Source: Spirometra erinaceieuropaei (lineage: Eukaryota > Platyhelminthes > Cestoda > Diphyllobothriidea > Diphyllobothriidae). Taken from it: a stretch of DNA of 64,000 nt. Shown piece after piece: positions 34,076 through 45,333 of the stretch. A program made the position numbers and the translations under genes. Below the pieces are notes generated by a model, which saw only the letters and a program-made list of their open reading frames with translations, made no database searches and had not been told where the DNA came from. The stretch spans positions 1,225,669 to 1,289,668 of the forward strand of contig CACRXP010000111.1 in the NCBI GenBank assembly GCA_902702965.1, in the 5' to 3' direction. Positions within the stretch are counted from its first letter, which is position 1. Each line of letters starts with the position of its first letter.

Positions 34076-34260
34076 AAACTGTAGAGCCTGTAAAGTCTGT
34101 AAGCATAACGTCATAGTAAGGCAAACACGTAAAAATGTGGTTATTCCAGCCCGCTTGGCTACCTCACTAGTTCTCGAGGGCTCTTTTGTTGACCATCAAA
34201 AGCCCTGCTGTCAATAGAGGCAATGAGGCGTGTCTCAGGAAGCAGTCATAAAGAAGAAGA

Positions 34261-34620
34261 CATGATCGCAAAACCTTTACTCGCCTGATGTTTTGGATTC
34301 CTGCCCGAACTCATCATCTGAGACAGTAGCAGATACGGGTGGTTCATGCACAAGGGGCTACAATATTTATAGGATGTAGTCGCTATGCTACCACATACCT
34401 ATGAATATTCGCGGCTCCCACCCCCCTTCAACAAGGAGCATTGCACTTAGTGTGATGACTGTTTGCTGGTTGACATTCGCGTCGTTAATCGAGGCATTTT
34501 CATCAGAGGTGTTGGATTTTGTTGTGATGATTGATCAATCATCTGACCTACCACGCAAATGTCGGCCATCGAACAATCCTCACACCAAGTGCAACGATTC
34601 CCGATGAATAGGGGAAGTGG
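34261..34620 (-). pseudogene. PLE J: D-type endonuclease tail and 3' end
   Basis: Minus strand, 34570-34480 parallels the PLE D C-terminus around the CACACGTGTTGGATG region (GAGGTGTTGGATTTTGTTGT on the plus strand). Bases 34340-34410 parallel its UTR (GTAGTCGCTATGCTACC). A damaged hammerhead motif follows at 34283-34324. Confidence 0.55.
34283..34324 (-). ncRNA. hammerhead-like remnant, minus copy of an inverted pair
   Basis: Stem I GTCT/AGGC intact; core CAGATGA instead of CTGATGA, AAAA instead of GAAA, CATC instead of CGTC. Inactive by expectation. Confidence 0.5.
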
Positions 34621-34624
34621 TGAA

Positions 34625-34770
34625 TTTGCATAGGTGTGCGGTCTCATAGCGATTGCATCCTGTAAATACTGCAGCTCCTGGCGCTTGAACTGCCCGCATC
34701 CGCTATTGTCTCTGGTGATGAGTTCAGGCAGAAACCCGAAACGTCAGGCGGATATAGTCCTTGTTCCAAC
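34625..34770 (+). repeat. PLE D-type 3' end, plus copy of the inverted pair
   Basis: CATAGCGATTGCATCCTGTA parallels the UTR of PLE D and E, and continues into a hammerhead-like motif at 34708-34749. It faces away from 34261-34400, which is the same segment inverted. Confidence 0.6.
34708..34749 (+). ncRNA. hammerhead-like motif, one core change
   Basis: GTCT, core CTGGTGA (A6 is G), stem II remnant GAGTTC...AAACCC, GAAA, CGTC, AGGC. Stem I pairs fully; stem II is weakened. Confidence 0.5.
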
Positions 34771-35055
34771 GATTGTGGTTAGTTGAAAGACAACTAGCAC
34801 AGAAATTTTTCCTTTGCAGAGAACTGACAGACTTGCAGAATATGCTGTTGTGTTAACGAAATAATTGACTTCTACATAGTTTGCGCTTGATACATGTCAG
34901 ATCATCACATCATCCATCTGCATAATCTGCACACTTAAGCAAATATCAAAGAGTTCTATTTCGGCAACTGAGCGTTTTTTAGCGCATCACCCGACCTGTG
35001 CGTTAATTTAAGTTATGGCGGGAAACAAAATTATCTCTCAGCTAAGCTAGACGTA

Positions 35056-35961
35056 CAGTAAGTGGGATAACTCACGAAATGTCAACCGAAATTCCGAAAT
35101 TCGTTTTCGTTTTAAAAAGGTTATTTGAGTAGGGTTGTAAAACTCGTCAGCCTGCAACATAATTCAATAATATTTTGGTTACCTCAGGATGCCGGCTTTC
35201 GAATGAACTTCCTTCCAGCTACATGCAAAAACTACACGCTGTAAAAAATAACTACATAAGCAGTGTGCATTTCTCTCCTTGATTTTCGATGCTTCCAAAA
35301 GTCCAATTATAATTCATAGAAAACATGCGTAAGAATATTCATTCTTTTGCTCATTCGGTAGATAATTACGTCTTCTTCTAATCTTATACTCAAACGAAGG
35401 GTATAATTCGGTTTTAAAAACTTTTACAATTTCCAAATAATTTTGAACCCGCCCTACCATCACACGTGGACTTAGTGTTTCCAAACTACAAGCCGTATAT
35501 TTTCCGCGTACGGAAAACCACATATTTGTCTATGGTAATAAAAGGAAACTAAAAAGGCTTCATGAATTTTGGCAGTGGATTTGATCCATATTGTCAACCT
35601 TACAAGCCATATTGGTAAATGCGACAATGTGACGATTTAGGAACGGCCATTTCACGGTATTTAAAAGTCCCACAATTAGAAACGTTTCTAAAACCGACTT
35701 ATATCCCTCTTTCGAGTATAAAAGGGCATCGAAAATCAATGAGAAATATTCATACTATATAATTAGTCATTTTTTTCAGAGTATAGTTTTTGCATGCAGT
35801 CTAAAGGAAGTTCGTTTGAAAGCCGACACCCTGGAGTAATTGAAATATTTTAGAATTATGTTGCCAGCTGGTTGGTTTTACAACCCTACTTAATTAATCT
35901 TTTGAAACAAAAACGTATTTCGGAATTTCGGTTGACATTTCATTAGTTGGCCCACCTACTG
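35056..35961. mobile_element. foldback Tc1-like MITE, copy 5
   Basis: TA at 35054-35055, left end CAGTAAGTGGGATAACTC, right end AGTTGGCCCACCTACTG, TA at 35962-35963; 906 bp. Arms pair over most of their length; the centre holds the ATTTACCAAT-type linker shared with copies 3, 4 and 7-8. Confidence 0.88.
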
Positions 35962-35963
35962 TA

Positions 35964-36569
35964 TATGCAGCTGAAATTCATTGCAACAATCTATGAAAGT
36001 TAACATCTATGGATATACATTAATAATTTAAATGCATCCTCCTTATATACGCCGCTGTATTTGAAAGCAAAAATAAGGTTTTTATAGCCGTTGTCGCCTG
36101 CCATTTAGTTGTTCGTAACTGGTGGGCAAAAACGATGTTGCTGCAGGTGGAAAACGCAGTGGGACGAGGAAACCTCGAGAAGGTTACCTATTCATATGCC
36201 TAAACTTCGACCCAAAATTAATCCTAGTCCTTAACTCGTTGGAATTAAGTTAAAGACCACCTGTGTTAGAGGAAGGATGCTGTTTTTCATTCAGTGCCGA
36301 ATATGTACTAAAAAACTAAGTCAAGACCCAAATAACTCGCAGGAATTTAAAAAATCTTTGTCTTTAAACCCAATGAAAAACGAAACTCTTATGGGAAGGA
36401 AACGGAGGGTAAGCAAACTGTAAACGAAACTTGAGCAGATTAATTTTATTGTGTAAGACGTGATAAAAGTAATTTTGAAGATTTAGAACGCTGGCGGGGA
36501 TCCTGTTCTCATATTCGTTAAGAGCCGAGAAACTCATGGGCAATAAGAACTTACTTCTGTTGAGCTACC
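35964..36569. other. no recognisable gene
   Basis: Unique-looking DNA between two foldback copies; a short CCTAAAC...CCTTAAC stretch lies near 36200. Confidence 0.35.
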
Positions 36570-36571
36570 TA

Positions 36572-37508
36572 CAGAAGATGTGCTTACTCATAAAATTTTA
36601 ACTGAAATTTTTAAATGCGTTTCTGATTCGAAAAGATAGCTAATATGTGTTGATATTACTAATAATCTCGCAACAAAATGCCAGGATAGTTCAGTCACGT
36701 TGAGATACCGACCTTTGAGTGGGCGTTTTCGGCCGTCTACAAAAACTACACTCTGCAAAGAAGTGAATACGGAAGTAGTGGAGCCTTTTTAAATTATTTT
36801 TGATGCAGTCGAACGTATAATGTAGAAAGCATGCACAAAGGTATTTTTCTTGCACTCAATTGGTAGCAAATTGTGTCTTCTCCAAATGTTCCTCTTTATG
36901 TGGCAGCATCTGTTGGTTTCAAAATAGGTTCTAATTGCGAGATTTTCTAGGAATGTGAAATGTCCATTTGTACAGCAACGACTCAGCACGTTTCTCAATG
37001 CCACACGTAAAGCTCACAGCCTGGTCCAGGTCTATTGCAAACATTTTTGAGTCCTATTTGGTCGTTTTTATGAAAAAATACTCAAAATATAGTTTTAAAA
37101 TCCATAATGCAAGCGTAACAGTAAGCAAAACAAGCACTTACTCGCAAAATATTTTGAAACTGAAAAGTTTTCTCTCTTAAGGTAGAAAGTTTGAAGAAAA
37201 TATTATTTGCTATCAAACGAGTACAAGGGGAATATTTTGTGCACGTTTTATAAAATATGCTTGAATCTATAAGGTCATTAAAAACCGATGGGAAAATTAA
37301 TACTACTTGAGTATCCATTCTTTACAGAGTGTAGTTTTTCCGGACGGTTAAAAAGAGCATGTTTAAAAGCGAGCTTCTTGATGTGATTGAAATATTTTTG
37401 AATAATTAATATAATAATATGTATTAAAGCCCTTTTTAAATAATCCTTTAGAATCGAAAACGCATTTCAGAATTTCAGACGACGATTCATGAAATAACCC
37501 AGTAACTG
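36572..37508. mobile_element. foldback Tc1-like MITE, copy 6 (diverged)
   Basis: TA at 36570-36571, left end CAGAAGATGTGCTTACTC, right end GAAATAACCCAGTAACTG, TA at 37509-37510; 937 bp. Arms are more diverged from each other than in copies 2, 4 and 5, so it is an older insertion. Confidence 0.75.
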
Positions 37509-37510
37509 TA

Positions 37511-38844
37511 GGATAAAAAGGAATTCCTGTGGGAAAGAAACGCAGGCTAAACGTGCTGTGAAGAAACTCGAAAAAATTGGTTTTTATTTTGTAAAACGTG
37601 GTCCAGGTGATTTTTAGAATTTAAAAGGGCGTCGGTCAGCTCAGTTACAAATAGCAATCTTGCACATGTTACCCGAACTGGCCACCGTAGTCTCAAACAA
37701 ATGCGTTTGAGAGAAAGTATCTCTCCCTAAGGACGTGGTAACTACGTTCACACACCTGAAGGTGTTACAAGCTACAGTGCGCATCTAGATGTAGACACAC
37801 CAAAAACGGGTTCGCGACCTACGGAGGTAGACGGTTTCTCTGTGTTAAGCCCAAATTGTCTGAGCATATATCTAATGCTTTCTTTGAAGAATCTGCAAAA
37901 ATCGAAGACATTGCATTGAAATATCTGGGCAAAGGATTTTTTAAAATTAAATTTCCCCTATTATTGCCTGTATGTATATCCATATTATTCGCAAGTGTGG
38001 GACACCGGACCTCACAACTTCCACCCTATCTGAAATCACCATCATAGAATTCAGTCCTCATCACGGAGGCATGCAAGTGCCATACTATCGTAGCATGTGC
38101 GCAGTTAGTCAATTAGCCTAGGTTGTACTGACAGAAAAATGGTCTCTCAACGTGGAAATTGGATGATAATTAATTTTCGCGGGGTTGCGTGCAGGAGCGG
38201 GGCTGTTCACGACATCAAAGAAGCCGGGATCGGAGAACGCATGCTTCCGATCATTCATCGGATCTGTGGAATAATAAAGATTGCGAGTGGGTGGTAGTGG
38301 AATTTCGAGAGACAACTCGCGACACCGGTGGTGGTAATGATATTTGGACATGTTAGGCAGGGAGGTGGGGAGGAACTATTATCTCGCATCGAGTTCGGTG
38401 GGCAAAAGATAGATCTCAGTGGGGGTTGTGCTTGTGCCTCCCTGAGGTTACGCAGATAGAGGAGAAATTTATGACCTTGAGCAAGCACCACCTGTGCGTC
38501 TAAAACCAGGCCGACTACTTGTATGACTGCCACATTTGCAGTGAGTAAGAATTTGCTGGCGAGAAACGTTGAATTGTCTCACCGGAACCGTGTAGCTGGC
38601 TCAGAAAGCCTGGTTTTCATCAACTCGATGAGCTCTGGTCGTCATTTGGGCCACGAATGCTGGCATGCTCTGTCGATGCCAGCAGAACGCCTTTCTGGAA
38701 CTTGTCTCGACATCCGGTCCCTTACTGACAAGAGGCAGAATAAATGCATATTTGCGTGGTCAGAAAAGGCAGTCCATCCTTTCATTTTATGATTAGCAAG
38801 CGGGTTCCTAAGACGAGCGATTCTGTCTTGGTCGCTCCAGACGC
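37511..38844. other. no recognisable gene
   Basis: Open frames of 60-90 codons on both strands around 38.1-38.8 kb overlap one another and carry no motif. Confidence 0.35.
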
Positions 38845-39040
38845 CGTTTAGGTAACCACTGGCCGAGTAACCTCGAAACGGTAAATTAAGGAATAGTTTC
38901 TCTTTTAAAGCAGTCGAAACATTCGCTTTCGCAGTTATATGACGCTCTCCCGCAGGGCGTTCCCTATGAAGGCAAGTTTGGCCTCTCGGATATATCAGCT
39001 AAGCGTCTGTCCAACGCTTCCGCTTCGCCTGTATGAACTT
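38845..39040 (+). repeat. dispersed repeat R4, partial copy
   Basis: Matches part of 43560-43760: CCACTGGC, CCTCGAAACGGTAAATTAAG against CCTCAATACGGTAAATGAGA, and CAGGGCGTTCCCTATGAAGG against CAGAGCGTTCCGCATGAAGG. Confidence 0.5.
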
Positions 39041-39529
39041 ACCTCGCGACATCTAAATTCTGCTCATTTGAAGAAATTTAAAGCTTTATCTTTGCTGTCC
39101 AAAGGCGTGGGGAGGGGGATATAAAAGGTAGAGATAACTGTGTTGATGCTTGCGTGCGGGTATGATAGATCAAAATGTCTCTTTAATTATTGTTCCTAGA
39201 AGACCTAGATCATAATCATATAACGACTTAGTTTGGTCCAAAAGCGAACGCATCTACCAGAACGCAGGATTAAGGTTGTGTAAGTGGCAAATTACTGCGA
39301 TCGAACTCCTCTCGAACAGTTAAATCTTTTATGCATCCTTGAGCACTCATCTTTTATTACTTTGACCAGGTTAACACCAATGCGCGTTACAGTTTGGCAT
39401 GCAATGTACAAAAACGCATTATAACTTGTGAAATTGAGCATACTATACCCGCGTCATGAATGAGTCCCTGAGACGAAGTTAAAACACAGATAGTGCAGAG
39501 TGCCTGAAATTTTGACGGTGTAATCTCAT

Positions 39530-40920
39530 ACAGCATTGTTTTCTGAGGCGCACTATACAGTATTCTAAATTATCTATAAATGCAGATCATATATTAGGTG
39601 CTAGTAAGACATTCTTTCGCTAAAATGGGACCCAGTCAAAGCAGTTGTCAATGAGCAGTGCGTTGCCTTTCATGTGGGAAGAATGTATCAGAAAGAAAAA
39701 CACAACTATTAACAATGACATGGCTTATCAGCCATCCTCAGCCAGTCATGCCCAGCCCCGAAGAGTGGAGTACCTGGGGTCCGATTCCGTGACCTGATAG
39801 TTAAAAGTCCAGCGCCCCTGGACAACAGGTCGCGAGATCGATCCCCAGGTGCTTCACATTTCGCGGAAAGGTGTGGCTGACTGACGGGATTAATAATCCA
39901 GATTGATGTTGGGGCTCAAGAGACAGCCCCAGTGTACAACTGGACCAGTGACTTCCGTAGCGCGATCAGAGAGAACCTTCCTAGTATATCACAAAGCGTT
40001 TGAATGTAGACAGAAAACTCGGTTTTTGCGGTTGAAAAATTATTTGCATTAGCCTCCGCAAACTTCCGAAAGAAACCCTAAAATAAGCTTCAAGTATCAC
40101 AATAACGTCAAACGGCTTTATACGGACTTGATGTTTTGCAGATTTAAGGGGCAAAAAGTGCGTGCAACACTGAATCCGCATGTAAGCGTCGAAAAACAAA
40201 CTGCTCTAGACAAGGCCAGAGGTGCCAGCCATCATTTTTACTTAGAGATTTGGTCCATCGACCTCGCAGGCTCTCTTATATCGACGAAAAATCAGAAGTT
40301 GGGTAGTCTACGAAGGACTATAATCTGTCCATGCGCAAAGGGGTCATGTAACTTTTAAACCCCAATTCATGATTCCCTGAAATAAATTTAAAAAACAGGT
40401 TACGTATATCGTCAGGGCATTCAAGCCTGTTATTTCCTATAACATTTTCTGCTGAAGCGAACAACACAGTACTCTAAACTGAACATCGTTGCAAAACATA
40501 TATTGTATGCTGTGAGAACTCGCCTTCGTAGACAAAAGCGTTCTGCTTAAGTGGTTGCGAACTAGCAATATGCTGCCTTTGGAGTGAGAAAAATTGTCAG
40601 AAAGCGTTTGAATGCGAAAATAACACTCGGCTTTCACGACTGATAAATATTTGCGTCCGCTTCCAGAAACTTCAGAATAGAGTCCTACAAGATATTTTAA
40701 ATATTGCAACGTCAAGCAGCTTTAAGCGGACTTGACATTTGAAGATTTTACAGACGGGAAATTGGACACAAATTCGAATTGGCATGCTAACGTCAATGAC
40801 CTAACTTCTGCGAATGACAACTATAGCGTTGATCGTCAGTTTTAATTAGAAATCTGGCCTATCAACTTCGCAGGCCTTCACAGTGCGACAGACAATCAAT
40901 AGTCGGGTAGTATTCTCGGC
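39530..40920. repeat. tandem duplication (about 0.5 kb unit) with a SINE in one unit
   Basis: Unit 1 (about 39530-39694 plus 39985-40330) and unit 2 (about 40440-40920) share CAGTATTCTAAATT/CAGTACTCTAAACT, TATCAGAAAG/TGTCAGAAAGCGTTTGAATG, AATAACGTCAAACGGCTTTA/GCAACGTCAAGCAGCTTTAA, and GAAATCTGGCC/GAGATTTGGTCC. Unit 1 is interrupted at about 39695-39985 by SINE sequence that unit 2 lacks. Confidence 0.6.
39718..39905. mobile_element. SINE pair, head-to-head, inserted in the duplicated unit
   Basis: Minus-strand piece 39718-39790 (TGGCTTATCAGCCATCCTCA, CCAGTCATGCCCAGCC) meets a plus-strand piece 39795-39905 with AACAGGTCGCGAGATCGATC (B-box-like) and GCTGACTGACGGGATTAATA. Same inverted arrangement as at 1.36-1.84 kb. 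Confidence 0.55.
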
Positions 40921-41179
40921 AGGTTTATAAAATGTCATGAAAATCAGGGCCGATTAAATCGCAGTGCCTAAACTATCCTTGCAATAAAAAAGGTCAGCTA
41001 AACTATCCTAAACTATCCTTGCAACAACAAAGGTCAGCTTGACCGCCTGCTCTGATCGCGCATGCACGGAACTATGCTGGCTGCTCGAATGACGTGACGG
41101 ATTATCACGAGAGCTTGCCCACAACTCCGAAACGGGTCACACGTTCAACTTCATATTCGCCCCAATAATCACCCAAACC

Positions 41180-41515
41180 AGAAGTAATACAAGCCAAGTA
41201 CTAATTGAAAGCCCGGCCTCGGATTAGAACTCGGCGAACTGACGTAGCAATTTAGCGTCGGCATACGGACCTTCGCACATTCACCTCCAGGCCTGCGTGA
41301 TTTCTGTTTGACGGGCTGGTACTTCTTTTGACTGTTTCTTGTCCCCCGCGCGACCTCGAATGCTCAAGCACATGAAAAATGGTTCAAAGGATCTAGCATT
41401 TTATGTCTAACGTGTGCTTATTTTTCGAACATTTTCTTTCATTTCTAGACACAACTGCTGCTATCAGCTACCTATACCTCAATCCGATGCCAAGAATATC
41501 CGATGATTTTGTGCG
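41180..41515 (+). repeat. dispersed repeat R3, copy 2
   Basis: Closely matches 43850-44195 (TAGCAATTTAGCGTCGGCAT, GTTTGACGGGCTGGTACTTC, CTATTTTTCGAACATTTTCT variants). It ends where foldback sequence begins. Confidence 0.65.
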
Positions 41516-42982
41516 AGAACCATCATATATTTCAAAGAAAGCAAACACCGACATATTTTTTCTCTTTTCTTATCCGGTAGTAAATCACGTCTTCTCCATC
41601 TATGAGGCTTGGGGAGAGAGTGTTTTTCGGTTTTAAATAAGTATCAAATTATGGTACTTTTCAAGACTATCAAATGTTCAATCACGCAACACTGCGCCAA
41701 CATTTTTACTGATGTTGCATACAAAGTGGACAACAGAGTCCTCAAGTATAATAAAATTTCATGAACCCTATTTATCGTCTTCTTAATGACGCATAGAAAT
41801 ATTCAATTTTCCTCACATGCAAAGTATGCAGTTTGCAGTTTTGAAGCTCTGAATGAAACTGTAGCTGAAGTTCGAGTTCAACATTATTCCAGAATTGAGA
41901 AAACTTTTTTAACTGAGTGATACTTTCTTCGAATATTGAATTCTACGAACACATAAGTTGCTATTAAATTTTTAAAAGAAATATTTTTATGCGTGTTTTC
42001 CATTCATAAGGACATCGGAAGACGCTATCTAATATTCATACTACGTAAGTGGTCGTTTTTATAGGAATATACTTTATACAAACGGTTGATAAGAAGCTCA
42101 TTCGAAAGCCGGCATCCATGCATGGGTCAAAATATTTTTTCACCATTCGATCTGATAATAAGCCTAACAACTCTACTTGAGTAAAAGCTTCCTGGTCGAA
42201 ACCCCATTCATACTGTCCGTCAATATTTCATGAGATAGCTTATCTACTGTACATGCTTTTAAATTAAATTAGATTTCAAGGTAAACAAGCACCGAATTTT
42301 TTATTTTGTCTCATTCGGTAGCAAATTACGTCTTTTCCAAATTTCTTGCATGCAGAAAGAGTGTCTTTCGGTTTTGAATAAGCATCTAATTGGGAGACTT
42401 TTCAAGACTATGAATTGTCCAATAACGCAGCATTACACCAGCATTTTTATTGATGCGGCTTATAAAGTGGACAACAGGGTCCACACCTATTATACAATTT
42501 CATGAACCCTATATGTCTTCTTATTAAGGACGCATAAAAATATACAATTTTCCTCACATAGAAAATATGCAGCTTACAGTTTTTAAGCTGCGAGTGCAAG
42601 TTTAGCGGTAGGTCGAGTTCAACATTATTCGAGACTTGAGAATTTTTTTAAAAAAATCGAATGGTACTCTTTCTTCGGATATTGAATCCGACGAAATCAT
42701 AATTTGATACCAAATTATTGAAAGAAGAAATAATTTTACGCATGTTTTCCATGCATAAGGACATCGAAAGTTGCTATCTGTTATTCATACTACGTAAGTG
42801 ATCGTTTTCAAGGTAATATACTTTATGCAAATGGTTAATAAAAAGCTCATTCGAAAGTCGGAATATTTTTGCATCATGCGATCTGATAATACGCCTACCA
42901 GCTCAAACTGAGTAATAGTTTCCTGATCAAAAACGCGGTTTAAAATTTTTCGTTAATAGTTCAAGTGATAGCTTATCTACTG
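41516..42982. mobile_element. two tandem, left-truncated foldback MITE units
   Basis: Unit 1 runs to CTTATCTACTG at 42249, followed by TA. Unit 2 (42250-42982) repeats it with the same end and TA. The units are about 733 bp each and share GGTAGTAAATCACGTCTTCT/GGTAGCAAATTACGTCTTTT and CATACTACGTAAGTG. Both lack the left terminus, so the second is probably a duplication of the first rather than an independent insertion. Confidence 0.65.
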
Positions 42983-43084
42983 TACATGCCCCTAGAATTT
43001 GGACATTCGCTTCCATGCGTAGGTATACTTGCTGTTGTCAGTGGTCTCTTCCCAAAACCCAAGCTGAGAAGGTATATGGACTCT

Positions 43085-43820
43085 GCGCTTTAAACAGTAC
43101 GTCCAAGCATGGTAAGCGCCAAAACATGTACTTAGTTCAACCCACGTGACTCATTTACTGGTTCTCGAGGTCTCTGTGGAAAGTAACACAGAAATTAATC
43201 ATTTGCAAAGAGATGACGGGATTGCCTAGTGTGCTTTTGTGCATTAGCGCAATGAAAAACTTCTTGCCAGTTCTCGCTTAATGGCGTGTTGGATTTGTAA
43301 TTGTTAAAACATCCATCAACCAACCTAAACTGAGCACTTAACCAAACATCAACGAAATCCATACCGGGAAGTGTGCGATTTTGTTTACGTATTATGCGGT
43401 CGCTACATTAATGTAAGTCACGGCAGAGGATTGAAGAAGGGAACAATAAGCGACAAGGATATTGGGAGGGAGAGAGGAGAGGTAGTCTACCCTCTACTTC
43501 GCTGTGATGAAGTGAGATCTTGAGAAAAATAATTTAACCACAGCGGCTTCAAACGACGTTGGAGGCATCCACTGGCGGAAACCTCAATACGGTAAATGAG
43601 AGAGTACTTCCTTCTTACAGCCATCGGCACGTCCGCGTTTACGAAGGTTTTTGCGTGTACCATTTTGGTGAAAGCGCTTCCCCACAGAGCGTTCCGCATG
43701 AAGGCGTGCTCATCCCTCGAGTTACCTACATATCTTTTTCCCCAAGTTCAGTCAGTTAGAGAGCAAACGAAACTTCGCTTCCGACTTTAGCAATGAACCT
43801 TGTAGAAGACTGTGTATTAC
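43085..43820 (+). repeat. dispersed repeat R4, longest copy
   Basis: About 730 bp shared with 52468-53180, including CACGTGACTC-TTTACTGGTT, AATGTAAGTCACG, CAATAAGCGACAAGGAT, GACGTTGG, and GCAAACGAAACTTCGCT. A minus frame here (RNALWGSAFTKMVHAKTFVN) has partial echoes in the other copies, but stops differ. Identity unknown. Confidence 0.65.
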
Positions 43821-43849
43821 ACTGTTCAAAACCCTATCAGAGTTCACTT

Positions 43850-44195
43850 CATCTGGTCGGTCTCGGATGAGAACTCGGCCAATCGACGTAGCAATTTAGC
43901 GTCGGCATACGGACCTTCACATAGTCACCTCCAGGCCTACGTGACTGCTGTTTGACGGGCTGGTACTTCTTTTAACTGTTTCTTGATTCGTTGTCACTTT
44001 AATCTCTGATGATGAACCCCCGCACGAGTTCGAATGCTCAGGCACATGAAGAAATGATTCCGACGATCGAGCAGTCTTTGTCCAATGTATGCCTATTTTT
44101 CGAACATTTTCTTCCATTTCTGGACATAACTGTCGCTATCATCTAGCTATAACCTAAGCCGATGCCATGAATATCCGGTGATTTTGTGCGTCAAA
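43850..44195 (+). repeat. dispersed repeat R3, copy 3
   Basis: See 41180-41515. It runs on into a short R4-like start (GTAAGGCAAGTGG...CCGGTCCACGTG) at about 44207-44250, so R3 and R4 look like parts of one larger element. Confidence 0.6.
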
Positions 44196-44231
44196 CATCG
44201 TTCTAAGTAAGGCAAGTGGCAAAAAATACGC

Positions 44232-44528
44232 TTGTTCCGGTCCACGTGTTTCTTTCTTTGCTTCTCGACGGATAAAATGTTACCCATCAAAATGTCAACC
44301 CCATACCGATATTCACAATTTGAGTTGCCAATTAGCAGATCTCCTTTTGAGGTAATCTGCAAGAAATTACGGCAAACAGCTGCTCTCTTCAAGGAACAAG
44401 GACATGTTATAAAGACCGGGATAGAAAAAGGAAAATACATTGTCATTCTTGACCCAAAAAAGTCCCCAAATGCTCTTTTTCGTCCAGCAATCAGTATCAG
44501 TATATGCATGTCGTTTTCAACTGAATAA
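44232..44528 (+). CDS. 98-codon open frame with protein-like stretch, unknown
   Basis: The middle reads SPFEVICKKLRQTAALFKEQ, then GHVIKTGIEKGKYIVILDPK, which looks like a folded alpha/beta segment. The opposite strand is also open over the same span (144 codons), so chance openness cannot be excluded. It overlaps the weak R4-like start at its 5' end. I recognise no family and see no clear splice signals around it. Confidence 0.2.
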   Translation: MFRSTCFFLCFSTDKMLPIKMSTPYRYSQFELPISRSPFEVICKKLRQTAALFKEQGHVIKTGIEKGKYIVILDPKKSPNALFRPAISISICMSFSTE

Positions 44529-44529
44529 A

Positions 44530-45017
44530 TAATCCCGATACCACTAAACATAAAGCGAATCCATTGGTGCGATGAAACCACCGCTGCACGATGATCAAGT
44601 GACTTGAGAGTTGCGTTCTTCCAATGTATTTTTAGGCCAAAACTTTAGTAGAACATGATTTATACAATGACATGTTCCTCGAAATCCCCGTTAGAATTAT
44701 TTTACGTTTATTTATCCGCGTTAGGAAACTCAAACAATGGTGTTGCTAACCCGAAAGAAGGACAAGTCTTCCAGTCGGGAACAACTAGTCTATGCACACA
44801 ATCCAAACCACATATCTGAGTTACCTTGTACAGCTCTGCCAAAAGCACAAAATAAACAAAAGCAGTTTTTAACGTACAAGAGAAATTTTTAACAAAGATA
44901 CTTCTCTACAGGTCATCTCCGTGAAACCAGCGAATTGCATTTTTCCTACAATGACATCTTAGGAAGGTGTTTAGGCAAGGTTTAGTTCTGCCGCCTAACC
45001 TTTACGATACCGTATGG
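44530..45017. other. no recognisable gene
   Basis: AT-rich DNA without a domain-bearing frame or a matched repeat. Confidence 0.35.
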
Positions 45018-45300
45018 TTGGCTTACTAAAACAATATTAGTTAGCATACCTACCTTAGCCACTCGCTAGATTAGGAAGAGTAAAAGAGCGCAAACAGAGC
45101 TCGAAGTACGTGCAGGAAATCGTGTGAAGGTGGCGTATACACACTCTCCCTGGCACAGCAATTTTTTTGACTGAGAAGAAAAGGAGGGCGCAATTAGAAC
45201 CCGAATCCCATGGAGGGAGGCGCGTGGTAATTCCTAGTGTACGGCCGCTGTAGCAGAATCGGTGAAGTCCTACACCGTACGCGTTTGATTGATACCATAT
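45018..45300 (+). repeat. dispersed repeat R7, carrying an empty insertion site
   Basis: Begins AAAACAATATTAGTTAGCAT, then ACCTACCTTAGCCACTCGCT. Other copies are at 46259-46480, 47600-47960 and 48725-49010 (shared GGAAGCGCATATGAACTG-type and GTGTATACACACTC-type words). It shows the uninterrupted form of the site into which the foldback element at 45334 inserted. Confidence 0.65.
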
Positions 45301-45333
45301 GGTAAGCCTTGTAAAACTGTATTAGTCAACATA

